Positions 1 through 6,108 are shown, counted from the first letter of the stretch. The stretch is 6,998 bases of DNA from an archaeon (GCA_016550405.1 JABXGX010000266.1:1-6998), one strand, 5' to 3'. Numbers and translations are program-made. The notes: generated by a model not told the origin, from the sequence alone.

Positions 1-1
1 A

Positions 2-940
2 GATGGTCCTCTGAATACTATTCACTTCATGAAATCAACAGATTATGGGAATACATGGTCTGCTCCTATGGTTGTCAATCCCCCAGGATACCCTGAAATT
101 GCCATAATTACAGTGTGTGCGGTCGATAGCAATCATCATCTCTATATCTGCTTTGCAGCTGGTTATACTACTGACAAGGAAGTCTATGTCATCAAGTCGA
201 CTGATGGCGGTGACTCTTGGTCTGCTCCCGTTCAGGTCAATGATATAACCACGAATATGCAGCGAATGGTCGAAATGCACATTGATGCTGATGATAATAT
301 TCATGTTGCTTGGCTAGATGCCCGTAATGGTGAATGGGATATCTATTACAGCTACTCAACTGATGGAGGCGCAAGCTTCTCCGACGACTACTGTATCACG
401 AGCGAGGGATTTCCTCTGTCCTTTACTCGGCCCGGTGATTACATCACCTTACGATCTGATTCTACAGGAAAGCTGTTTATTGTCTGGACTGATGGTCGGG
501 CCGTCACAGATCAAGACATCTACATTGCTAAACAAGACATCTCTGCACCTGTGATCACAGCATTCCCAATAGCTCCACCGTCTCAGTTTCAACCTGTAAC
601 TTTTTCAGTCGAAGTTGAGGATGATGATCGGGTGGCATCAGTTGATGTGTACTATCAGATAGATTCAGGTTTTGTTCATCAATTTCCAATGTTTGAGGTT
701 TCTGAGAACAACTTTAAGCTGATTGTTCCTGGTTCGCAAATCGTTGGACATGTTCTGTCTTACTATTTCGTTGCTAATGATTCTGCAGGTCGATACACTC
801 GATTGCCTTCAGAAACTTCGGAGTTTATTAGTGTACAAATAAGTGCTTTTTCACCGACGCTGATCATTACTATCGTTGCTGCGGTAATCGTTATTGTGTT
901 AGTCATCGTTATTGCAATCTGGTATCTTCGTAAAAACTAA
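2..940 (+). CDS. Cell-surface Asp-box (BNR/sialidase-like) repeat protein with C-terminal membrane anchor, 5' truncated
   Basis: The reading frame is open to the left edge of the window, so the N-terminus and any signal peptide are missing; the ATG at 29 is internal. Numbering from that Met, three Asp-boxes (S-x-D-x-G-x-[ST]-[WF]) occur at residues 3-10 (STDYGNTW), 57-64 (STDGGDSW) and 110-117 (STDGGASF), 53-54 residues apart as expected for beta-propeller blades. Between the boxes are typical blade strands (IHVAWLDARNGEWDIYYS; LFIVWTDGR). Residues about 173-270 look like an Ig/Fn3-type beta-sandwich (VEVEDDDRVASVDVYY; SYYFVANDSAG). Residues 276-298 are a hydrophobic helix followed by YLRKN, so the protein is probably held in the membrane by its C-terminus with the propeller outside the cell. 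The catalytic Arg triad and Tyr of true sialidases cannot be located in this fragment, so enzymatic activity should not be assumed; a carbohydrate-binding or adhesive role is equally possible. Confidence 0.85.
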   Translation, partial: DGPLNTIHFMKSTDYGNTWSAPMVVNPPGYPEIAIITVCAVDSNHHLYICFAAGYTTDKEVYVIKSTDGGDSWSAPVQVNDITTNMQRMVEMHIDADDNIHVAWLDARNGEWDIYYSYSTDGGASFSDDYCITSEGFPLSFTRPGDYITLRSDSTGKLFIVWTDGRAVTDQDIYIAKQDISAPVITAFPIAPPSQFQPVTFSVEVEDDDRVASVDVYYQIDSGFVHQFPMFEVSENNFKLIVPGSQIVGHVLSYYFVANDSAGRYTRLPSETSEFISVQISAFSPTLIITIVAAVIVIVLVIVIAIWYLRKN

Positions 941-959
941 TTCCAAGCAAGTTGGAATT
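939..959 (+). terminator. Perfect 8-bp hairpin overlapping the stop codon of the surface-protein gene
   Basis: AATTCCAA (939-946) and TTGGAATT (952-959) are perfect reverse complements around a five-base loop GCAAG. The left arm starts within the TAA stop. No long T run follows, so it is not a canonical intrinsic terminator; a 3'-end processing or transcript-stabilising hairpin is also possible. A second, weaker inverted repeat lies just downstream (TGAGTAA 966-972, TTACTCA 989-995). Confidence 0.4.
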
Positions 960-1008
960 TGTCAATGAGTAATTAGTCTGATTTGAATTTACTCACTTGG
1001 TTCATTCT

Positions 1009-1035
1009 TGATTAAGCATTAAATATGATTAATCA
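1009..1035 (+). promoter_or_regulatory. Candidate TATA box enclosed by an inverted repeat, upstream of the NTF2-like gene
   Basis: TGATTAA (1009-1015) and TTAATCA (1029-1035) are perfect reverse complements that bracket the TATA-like TTAAATAT (1019-1026). The right half is itself a perfect 10-bp palindrome, TGATTAATCA (1026-1035). The TATA-like centre is about 39 bp before the ATG at 1062, which would place transcription start near 1048 and give a short leader. The repeats could be an operator for a dimeric regulator, but the region is AT-rich and chance symmetry cannot be excluded. Confidence 0.4.
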
Positions 1036-1061
1036 ACCTTAAAGGTGTGAAGGGAAGCACC

Positions 1062-1457
1062 ATGAGCGAAGAAGCTTATATTCTGGAGTTCTGTCGTCGA
1101 TGGTTACCTGCGTGGACGGGCAATCAACCGGACACACTGCTGAATTTCTACGCAGACAAAGCATTTTATGTTGATCCTGCACATCCGGAAGGCCTCAAGG
1201 GCAAAGATCTACTTCGAGACTATTTTACCAAGCTTCTTGCTGCAAATCCCAATTGGGTCTGGGAACCTGTAGAAGTTTATCCAACGCCTCGTGGATTCAC
1301 CCTTAAATGGAGAGCGATTATCCCAGTTGGGAAGAAAAAGATTGTTGAGCAGGGAATGGACATCGTTGAACTTGAGGATGGAAAAATTAGCCGTAATGAA
1401 GTCTATTTTGATCGAACACGATGGTTAGCCGCTCTTCCTAAAGCCAAGAAGAAATAA
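1062..1457 (+). CDS. NTF2-like / SnoaL-like small domain protein
   Basis: This 131-residue protein has the form of a single NTF2-like (SnoaL-type) cone fold. An N-terminal helical part (residues 2-33, with FCRRWLPAWTG and LLNFYADKAFYVDP) is followed by PEGLKGKDLLRDYF, then strands around residues 64-118 ending in GMDIVELEDGKISRNEVYFD. The wording resembles the nuclear-transport-factor-2-like proteins of unknown role common in bacteria and archaea. These bind small hydrophobic ligands or act as isomerases/hydrolases, and nothing here fixes a substrate. I chose the ATG at 1062 over an in-frame GTG at 1047: the GGTG at 1044-1047 and the AGGG at 1051-1054 could serve as ribosome binding site for the ATG, and the fold begins right after it. 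The Lys-rich tail (PKAKKK) is soluble and there is no signal peptide. The gene stands alone, convergent with the FGGY kinase 17 bp away. Confidence 0.8.
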   Translation: MSEEAYILEFCRRWLPAWTGNQPDTLLNFYADKAFYVDPAHPEGLKGKDLLRDYFTKLLAANPNWVWEPVEVYPTPRGFTLKWRAIIPVGKKKIVEQGMDIVELEDGKISRNEVYFDRTRWLAALPKAKKK

Positions 1458-1488
1458 CCAAAGTAAGGAGTCCTTCAACTTTCTTTGG
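1458..1488. terminator. Inverted repeat in the 17-bp convergent gap, possible transcript end
   Basis: CCAAAG (1458-1463) pairs with CTTTGG (1483-1488), and inside lies the near-palindrome AAGGA-G-TCCTT (1465-1475). The structure begins directly after the stop of the NTF2-like gene and runs into the last codons of the opposite-strand kinase gene. It sits where a terminator for the rightward transcript would be expected. No T run follows the stem, so the call is tentative. Confidence 0.4.
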
Positions 1489-3064
1489 CATTTAATCGCT
1501 GGTAAAGATTTTTGTTTGTCTTATAGATGCCTACATATTCTTCAAACAGAGTGTCATAGAAGTGTCTGTTGGTGGGATTGGGAGTGTATGTTTTTACGAT
1601 TTTGATTAGACTTGGAATATCGTTAAATGTAATATAGCCGAGTCCCACGCTGGCAATGAAAGCGGCACCTCGGGCATTGGCTTGGAGTGGGTCATGGACT
1701 TGGCGAATATTCCGGTTGAGGATATCAGCATAAATTTGGCACCAGATGTCAGATTGAGCGCCTCCTCCAATCATATTAAGGCTTTCAAAGCTTCGTTTTG
1801 TGAACTTCTCGACTGCGTTGAGTATCCATCTACTGTTGAAGGCTACGCCTTCATAGACAGCTCGAATAATTTCGCCTTTTTCGCTATCGAGTGAGAGATT
1901 GAAGAATGCGCCGCGAACAGTGGGATCTTCAACGGGCGTTCTTTCGCCATAAAGCCACGGTGTGAAAATAATTTTCTTTCGCCCAGCTGGGACAGCTTCA
2001 ACGATTCGGTCGAAGTCCTGATAGACTGCTTGGTTTCCACATTTCGTCTCATCATCGGGGTAGAATAATTGGTCTCGAAGAAAAGTTAAGCAGGCGCCCG
2101 CTGTTTCTTGTTCATTCGCTACGAAATAGCGTCCCGGAATAGCAGATGGGAGGGAGGCTATATTGCAGTTAATATCCGTTTTTTTGAAAGGCACGTGACA
2201 TGTGAGCCAACTACTTGTCCCAATATAGATATGACCTTCGAAATCCCGAACTGCTCCTGATCCGATTACTGCTGAAGGAATATCTGGGGCGCTTACAAAT
2301 ACCTTAACATCTTCATTCAGTCCCAGAGAATTAGCCACCTCTTTTTGAAGTGTTCCCAAAACATCTGTGGACCGCTTTAGTTCTGGAAGCTTTTCGCCAT
2401 CGATTCCTAATTTTTTAATCAACCCTTTATCATAATGTGGATGGCTGATGTTTCGAGTATCTGTAATCCAATGGAGCATCATTGTTGACGGGGATGAGGC
2501 GACTTCTCCTGAAAGTCTTAGGTTAATATAGTCTGTAGGTTCTAGGAAGAAATCCGTTTGGTCATAAATATCAGCGAGCTCATGTTGAATGTATAAGATG
2601 TGAGCGATTGGGTCTTTTCCGCTCTTCGTTGGAATTCCTGCAGTTTTCCGTAGCCAACGAAGAAGATTGAATAGGGAATACCCTTGGATATTCAGGATTC
2701 CCTTAAGAGTTTCACGTACATACGTTGCGCCTCTGGAATCCATCCATATTATGGCGTTCATTAAATGCTGTCCGTTACTATCAACTGCGACAGTCCCAGA
2801 CCATTGACTTGTATTACAAATCGCTACGATGTTCTCAGGAGGGACAAGTTCTTGACTAATCAGGTTCCTAGCGGCAATCAAAAAAGCTTGCCACCATTCT
2901 TCGGGGTTCTGTTCAGCCCCTCCACCTGGATGTAGATAAAGGGGAGTATTTTCGCACGTCCATCCAAGAATTTCTCCTCGCGTAGTTACAATTGCGGGTT
3001 TCATAGCGGATGTTCCGTGATCTATCGCAAGAATGAATTTGTCTTGACTCGTGGCAGCTGTCAT
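1475..3064 (-). CDS. FGGY-family carbohydrate kinase (xylulokinase-like, substrate unknown)
   Basis: FGGY kinases transfer the ATP gamma-phosphate to a sugar or polyol in the cytoplasm. At 529 residues this protein is full length with both actin-like domains. Visible landmarks are the N-terminal phosphate loop AIDHGTSAMK (residues 13-22), AEQNPEEWW (50-58, compare SEQDPEQWW in E. coli XylB), AIIWMDSR (104-111), LEPTDYINLRLSGE (174-187), the segment SAPDIPSAVIGSG (258-270) whose Asp261 aligns with the catalytic base, IGTSSW (281-286), PWLYGERTP (369-377) and the C-terminal nucleotide-binding GGGAQSDIW (433-441). The sugar-contact motif QMHG of xylulokinase is replaced by SQWSG (86-90), so D-xylulose should not be assumed as substrate; I leave the gene unnamed. 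The ATG at 3064 has GAGG eight bases upstream and leaves only 12 residues before the first strand. It lies 77 bp downstream of the dehydrogenase gene on the same strand and may share its transcript. Confidence 0.93.
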   Translation of the reverse strand: MTAATSQDKFILAIDHGTSAMKPAIVTTRGEILGWTCENTPLYLHPGGGAEQNPEEWWQAFLIAARNLISQELVPPENIVAICNTSQWSGTVAVDSNGQHLMNAIIWMDSRGATYVRETLKGILNIQGYSLFNLLRWLRKTAGIPTKSGKDPIAHILYIQHELADIYDQTDFFLEPTDYINLRLSGEVASSPSTMMLHWITDTRNISHPHYDKGLIKKLGIDGEKLPELKRSTDVLGTLQKEVANSLGLNEDVKVFVSAPDIPSAVIGSGAVRDFEGHIYIGTSSWLTCHVPFKKTDINCNIASLPSAIPGRYFVANEQETAGACLTFLRDQLFYPDDETKCGNQAVYQDFDRIVEAVPAGRKKIIFTPWLYGERTPVEDPTVRGAFFNLSLDSEKGEIIRAVYEGVAFNSRWILNAVEKFTKRSFESLNMIGGGAQSDIWCQIYADILNRNIRQVHDPLQANARGAAFIASVGLGYITFNDIPSLIKIVKTYTPNPTNRHFYDTLFEEYVGIYKTNKNLYQRLNAKES

Positions 3065-3106
3065 TGATCAAGCCTCTTTTTAATGTGAAATATTATTTGT
3101 ATGGTT

Positions 3107-3123
3107 AAGGCTGAAATAGCCTT
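3107..3123 (-). other. Short perfect hairpin between the dehydrogenase and kinase genes
   Basis: AAGGCT (3107-3112) and AGCCTT (3118-3123) form a perfect 6-bp stem with a five-base loop in the 77-bp spacer. On the transcribed (minus) strand no T run follows immediately. It could attenuate or process a shared transcript, or be chance. An AT-rich stretch at about 3088-3100 could hold a separate kinase promoter, but it lies so close to the start codon that the GAGG ribosome binding site would be at the very 5' end of the RNA. Confidence 0.3.
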
Positions 3124-3141
3124 CGGGCAGGAATTCAATAG

Positions 3142-4353
3142 TTATATAGATAGCTCTTTGACATTTCCTTGCGCATCGATGGACTGAATGAGGAGTGGAC
3201 TGCTTTCCCCGGTGATTGAATCAAGGTTCAAGTATTCTTGCATGATAGCAAGAAAGTCCATGGGGTTCACACAGGCTTCAGGGGGAAATACGCCTTTTAT
3301 TGGAATTTTATTACGATGCATGAGTGTAGCACCAATTGCAGCTGGGATCCCTGTTCCTTCTCCCATCGCTTGACCAATTGACCAAAGTGAGAAGACGTAT
3401 TGATGCGGTTTTCCTTCTTTTTGTCCTGCAACTACAATTTTCGCGCATCCACGTTGCTTGCCAAATTTTGTTTCTTTTAAGATGCGTTCTCGTTCGTTGA
3501 TGATGTAAGCAATGGCAAAATCCCGAGGAATAATCGGTGTTCCTTTTACGATTAGAGGCTCTTCACCAATCATTCCTAATTTGACAAGCTTAATGATGAA
3601 GTTAAAATATTGAAAAGGAAGAACGGTGCCTTTGTTGGTCACTCGTTGACATTGAATATACTTTGGTAACGTAATCGTTTCAGGATGGGGATAAGGATAA
3701 CATAGATGAGTACCAATCTTATGGAATGTGGCTTCTTCACGGAGTGCAATCCCTTTGACATCAAAGAATCGGACCTGCTGTTTTTTCCCTTCTAAGAACA
3801 TAGGAATATCAGAGGTCATCGCGTGTATTCTGTGAGCAACTACTGCAGCTCCTTCGATAGGTTCTCCGCCATGGGCATGATAGATGTCGATGGAATCAAC
3901 ACGATCAAGGAGCGAGTCCGCTGCAAATCGAACCAGAATATTCGAGACTCCAGGTGAACTACCCATCCCAATTAAGGCAGAAATACGCGCCTTTTCCGCC
4001 TTTGCATTCATTCCAAGCAAAGCTTGAGTCGGTTCAACATCATCACACACATCTACATAATTGATTCCCGCTTTAATGACTGCTTTCAGGATTCGTGGAC
4101 CATATTGATAGAAGGGCCCTACACAGTTGAGTACAACATCCGATCCATCAATCGCAGCTTGAATGCTTTTTGGGTCTAACGCATTCACCTCTAATGCACT
4201 GCATTCTCCGCCCAGCTCTTCTGCTAGGGCATTAGCGGCTTCAGTATTGATATCGGCAATAATGATTTCATCGAAATCTGGGAGCTGTTGCAGAGTTCGA
4301 ACTGCAACACTTCCAACAGCACCACATCCACCGAGGACAGTTATTCTGTTCAT
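3142..4353 (-). CDS. Saccharopine dehydrogenase-family NAD(P)-dependent oxidoreductase
   Basis: The 403-residue protein starts directly with a Rossmann fold: VLGGCGAVGS (residues 6-15) is the dinucleotide glycine loop, and the second strand ends in IIADIN (31-36). The acidic Asp34 there favours NAD(H) over NADP(H), by analogy with other Rossmann enzymes. DVVLNCVGPF (72-81), GINYVDVCDD (96-105) and ALIGMGSSPGVSN (126-138) are typical of the saccharopine dehydrogenase/reductase superfamily. So are HAHGGEP (159-165) of the catalytic domain and the C-terminal GEGTGIPAAIGATL (331-344) with KGVFPPEACV (353-362). Members reduce or oxidise imine-linked amino acids (saccharopine, carboxynorspermidine, homospermidine) or have unknown substrates. 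No lysine-biosynthesis gene is adjacent, so calling it LYS9 or LYS1 would overreach. The start is the ATG ahead of the first strand; no clear ribosome binding site precedes it, which fits a short-leader transcript. It is the first gene of the leftward pair. Confidence 0.88.
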   Translation of the reverse strand: MNRITVLGGCGAVGSVAVRTLQQLPDFDEIIIADINTEAANALAEELGGECSALEVNALDPKSIQAAIDGSDVVLNCVGPFYQYGPRILKAVIKAGINYVDVCDDVEPTQALLGMNAKAEKARISALIGMGSSPGVSNILVRFAADSLLDRVDSIDIYHAHGGEPIEGAAVVAHRIHAMTSDIPMFLEGKKQQVRFFDVKGIALREEATFHKIGTHLCYPYPHPETITLPKYIQCQRVTNKGTVLPFQYFNFIIKLVKLGMIGEEPLIVKGTPIIPRDFAIAYIINERERILKETKFGKQRGCAKIVVAGQKEGKPHQYVFSLWSIGQAMGEGTGIPAAIGATLMHRNKIPIKGVFPPEACVNPMDFLAIMQEYLNLDSITGESSPLLIQSIDAQGNVKELSI

Positions 4354-4380
4354 ACGTGTTCTTCAAGAAAGGTATACAGC

Positions 4381-4430
4381 TAGTATTTAGTTTTACTGTC
4401 AATCCGATTGTATTTTTTGGTTTCCTTGGT
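4381..4430 (-). promoter_or_regulatory. Candidate promoter region of the leftward dehydrogenase gene
   Basis: Read on the minus strand there are two AT-rich TATA-like candidates. One is AAAACTAAATAC (4383-4394), centred about 34 bp before the ATG, which would give a nearly leaderless RNA. The other is AACCAAAAAATAC (about 4412-4424), preceded by purines resembling a BRE, which would give a leader of roughly 40 bases. The first is flanked by only a 4-bp ACAG/CTGT symmetry. I cannot choose between them from sequence alone. Confidence 0.3.
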
Positions 4431-4511
4431 TGCATTAAGAGTGGGCACCCGACTAGGCAAAGATTCTTATCGGAAATTCTGGCGTTGTAATATGCCTTAG
4501 AGGAGTATAGG

Positions 4512-4531
4512 TTAGTCTATAAAAGGACTAA
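4512..4531 (+). promoter_or_regulatory. TATA box enclosed by a perfect inverted repeat, promoter of the GTPase operon
   Basis: TATAAAA (4518-4524) is the best TATA match in the window. It lies about 37 bp before the TTG start at 4558, predicting transcription start near 4545-4550 and a very short leader. TTAGTC (4512-4517) and GACTAA (4526-4531) are perfect reverse complements immediately flanking the TATAAAAG core. A protein bound to this repeat would be expected to block TBP, so repression is the simplest reading. Confidence 0.55.
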
Positions 4532-4557
4532 AATTAGGATATGACAAGACGCAATCT

Positions 4558-5106
4558 TTGGAGTCACCGTTATTGGCGGAAGAATCTCTAGCTCAAAGGT
4601 GGATATTCAAAGTTATTCTCATGGGCGATTATGCCGTGGGAAAAACTTGCATCATTCGCCGCTATGTATCGAACACCTTCATTGAGGATTATAAAGCGAG
4701 TATCGGCGTTGATATTACTTCGCAAGAACTCACTTTTAAGAAAGACAAGGTGCAACTTCAACTCTGGGATATGTCCGGGCAAACAGACTTCAAATTGGTT
4801 CGCAGTCAATTCATGAGTGGCACAGACATAGGAATCATTGTGTTTGATCTAACCCGTCCAAGCAGCTTGGAAAATGTTTCCCGTTGGGTTAACGAAATTC
4901 ATGCAATGATTCCACAGCTACCTCTAGTCCTGGTTGGTAACAAAGCAGATCTTGGTAATGAACGCCAAATATCTAAAGAAATCGCGGAAAAGACAGCTCA
5001 AGAACAGGAGATGCTTTTCTACTGCGAGACATCAGCAAAATCAGGTGAAAATATCTCTCTTCTATTCAATGATATTGCCCAACGGCTGTTGACTGAGGCT
5101 AAATAG
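4558..5106 (+). CDS. Rab/Ras-like small GTPase
   Basis: A 182-residue single-domain GTPase of the eukaryote-like Ras superfamily, closest in wording to the Rab/Arf-like proteins abundant in Asgard archaea. Signatures: P-loop GDYAVGKT (residues 23-30), switch I YKASIGVDI (45-53), G3 WDMSGQ (70-75) keeping the glutamine equivalent to Ras Gln61, G4 NKAD (128-131) and G5 ETSAKSG (157-163). The magnesium-coordinating Thr of switch I is replaced by Ser (Ser49), and the usual Glu after the GQ pair is Thr. The C-terminus stops at LLTEAK with no cysteine, so it cannot be prenylated like eukaryotic Rabs. The frame is closed upstream by a TAG at 4513 and has no in-frame ATG before the P-loop strand except codon 22, which would delete it; TTG at 4558 is therefore the best start. 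It is the first gene of an apparent two-gene operon with the longin-like/zinc-ribbon gene. Confidence 0.93.
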   Translation: MESPLLAEESLAQRWIFKVILMGDYAVGKTCIIRRYVSNTFIEDYKASIGVDITSQELTFKKDKVQLQLWDMSGQTDFKLVRSQFMSGTDIGIIVFDLTRPSSLENVSRWVNEIHAMIPQLPLVLVGNKADLGNERQISKEIAEKTAQEQEMLFYCETSAKSGENISLLFNDIAQRLLTEAK

Positions 5107-5124
5107 GAAAGGGAAAAGATCCAT

Positions 5125-5130
5125 GGGGGG
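5125..5130 (+). promoter_or_regulatory. G-rich ribosome binding site deciding a TTG start
   Basis: A run of six G lies eight bases before the TTG at 5139 and can pair with the CCUCC end of 16S rRNA with one G-U pair. The frame has a TGA at 5133-5135, so no longer start is possible. ATGs at 5123 and 5132 are in another frame and end at a TAA at 5207-5209. This supports TTG as the real start. Confidence 0.5.
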
Positions 5131-5138
5131 AATGAAGC

Positions 5139-6047
5139 TTGCCGCAAGGTGCGGCACTATTCAAATTCGATCAAAAAATCGGACCGGTCTTCAAATTCGC
5201 GGTTCCTAAGTCACTCGAAGTTTCCCAAAAAGAAACGATAGTGCTTTTCACAACAAGAACACTAGTTGATGAAGGCTTTACAGGGGTCAAAGTAAAAGAA
5301 AGAAATTGGGTAACCTACCTTAATCCACCTTACCTCTTTTGTATTCTTCTGACTTCTGCTGAGCACCAAGACGACTTCGAACAACCAATGATTGATGTAT
5401 TGTCAAATTATCAGCCAATGTCTCAAATCACATCTAAAGAACTTAGTAATTTGTATGATGATATCGTATCTCGTATTGGTGATTCCCTTCGTACAAGAAT
5501 CGCAGAAGAACCAGAAGTGCAGGAGCTTCTCCACTTTATTCGTGAAATACCTGAACCATTACGGCCTTCCTGGTCAACGCAGACCGGTTATCATTATCCC
5601 GAAGCTGAAAAAATCACGGGTCAATCTTCAGATAAAACCAACAAACTTCTTGACTTAATGATGACCGCAGGGCTTCTTCAAGGACGCATCTGTGGTAATA
5701 TTGCAATTTGTCCTCAGTGTGAACAGCATAAAATTGTGCAACACGCAAGTTGTCCAAGATGTGGATTGCCTACACTTGAATCTGGAATAGCAATTGAGCA
5801 TTTTACCTGCGAACACACTGCCTTCATAGAAGAATTTTCCACACCAGCGGGACTTACTTGTCCACAATGCAAAGCGCCACTATCGACTGGTACATATCGA
5901 TCATTGGGACGAGTCTATCATTGTGTCACATGCAATCAATATCCTCAAACACCAGAACATGTGCTTGGATGTCTTTCCTGTAGAGTCACATTTACTAACA
6001 AAGAAGCGAAATATAAACCAGTATATTGCTACACTGTTCCCGATTAA
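5139..6047 (+). CDS. Longin/roadblock-like, winged-helix and TackOD1-type zinc-ribbon protein, candidate GTPase partner
   Basis: A 302-residue soluble protein in three parts. Residues 4-90 read as a beta-beta-alpha-beta-beta-alpha unit (ALFKFDQKIGPVFKF; VTYLNPPYLFCILL; DFEQPMIDVL), like longin or roadblock domains, which bind small GTPases. Residues about 145-185 resemble a winged helix (YPEAEKITGQSSDKTNKLLD; GLLQGR). Residues 191-281 carry CPQC, CPRC, an H-x-x-C (221-224), CPQC, CVTC and CLSC, at 191, 205, 221, 241, 262 and 278. Their spacing, with IEHFTC and GTYRSLGRVYHC, resembles the TackOD1 zinc domain of archaeal signalling proteins; this is from memory of the family, not a search. A linker helix (100-135) joins the first two parts. 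The gene follows the GTPase by 32 bp, which suggests co-transcription and a shared job as regulator or effector; that role is inferred. TTG is the only usable start. Confidence 0.75.
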   Translation: MPQGAALFKFDQKIGPVFKFAVPKSLEVSQKETIVLFTTRTLVDEGFTGVKVKERNWVTYLNPPYLFCILLTSAEHQDDFEQPMIDVLSNYQPMSQITSKELSNLYDDIVSRIGDSLRTRIAEEPEVQELLHFIREIPEPLRPSWSTQTGYHYPEAEKITGQSSDKTNKLLDLMMTAGLLQGRICGNIAICPQCEQHKIVQHASCPRCGLPTLESGIAIEHFTCEHTAFIEEFSTPAGLTCPQCKAPLSTGTYRSLGRVYHCVTCNQYPQTPEHVLGCLSCRVTFTNKEAKYKPVYCYTVPD

Positions 6048-6098
6048 CCACAGAATAATCAAGAGAAGCATATAATGGTCTAAAGATGAACCCAACTA

Positions 6099-6108
6099 GT
6101 TTTTAATA
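6099..6108 (+). promoter_or_regulatory. Candidate TATA box, or T-rich transcript end, before the polyprenol kinase gene
   Basis: The 113-bp gap after the zinc-ribbon gene contains GTTTTTAATA. Read as a TATA-like element it would put transcription start near 6130, about 30 bases before the ATG at 6161. The same five-T run could equally end the upstream transcript, since archaeal termination often needs only T-rich DNA. No strong BRE is visible. A second AT-rich motif, ATATAATG, lies at 6070-6077. Confidence 0.3.

Noticed and set aside
1682..2055. 70-codon open frames on either strand within the kinase gene
   Set aside because: They are shadows of the well-supported FGGY kinase frame, with no ribosome binding site and no domain-like content.
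3188..3373. 61-codon plus-strand frame opposite the dehydrogenase gene
   Set aside because: It lies antisense to the conserved C-terminal motifs of the dehydrogenase and shows no recognisable protein features.
4439..4455. GC-rich imperfect inverted repeat (AGTGGG / CCCGACT) in the divergent spacer
   Set aside because: Only short broken arms with a loop too small to form a good stem; it does not resemble a tRNA or known RNA element.
4541..4591. ATG at 4541 as the GTPase start
   Set aside because: It is 17 bases from the TTG, so out of frame, and reaches a stop after 16 codons. No compensating frameshift is needed, because the TTG frame reads through all GTPase motifs.
5160..5199. 10-bp direct repeat TTCAAATTCG spaced 30 bp apart
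   Set aside because: It lies inside the coding region and simply encodes two similar beta strands (LFKFD and VFKFA) of the N-terminal domain.
5123..5209. A 28-codon frame beginning ATGGGGGGAATG just before the zinc-ribbon gene, possibly a true N-terminus if the G run were miscalled
   Set aside because: Removing one G would bring the first ATG into the gene's frame, but a TGA at 5133-5135 then stops it at once. The short frame also has no recognisable content, so TTG at 5139 remains the start.
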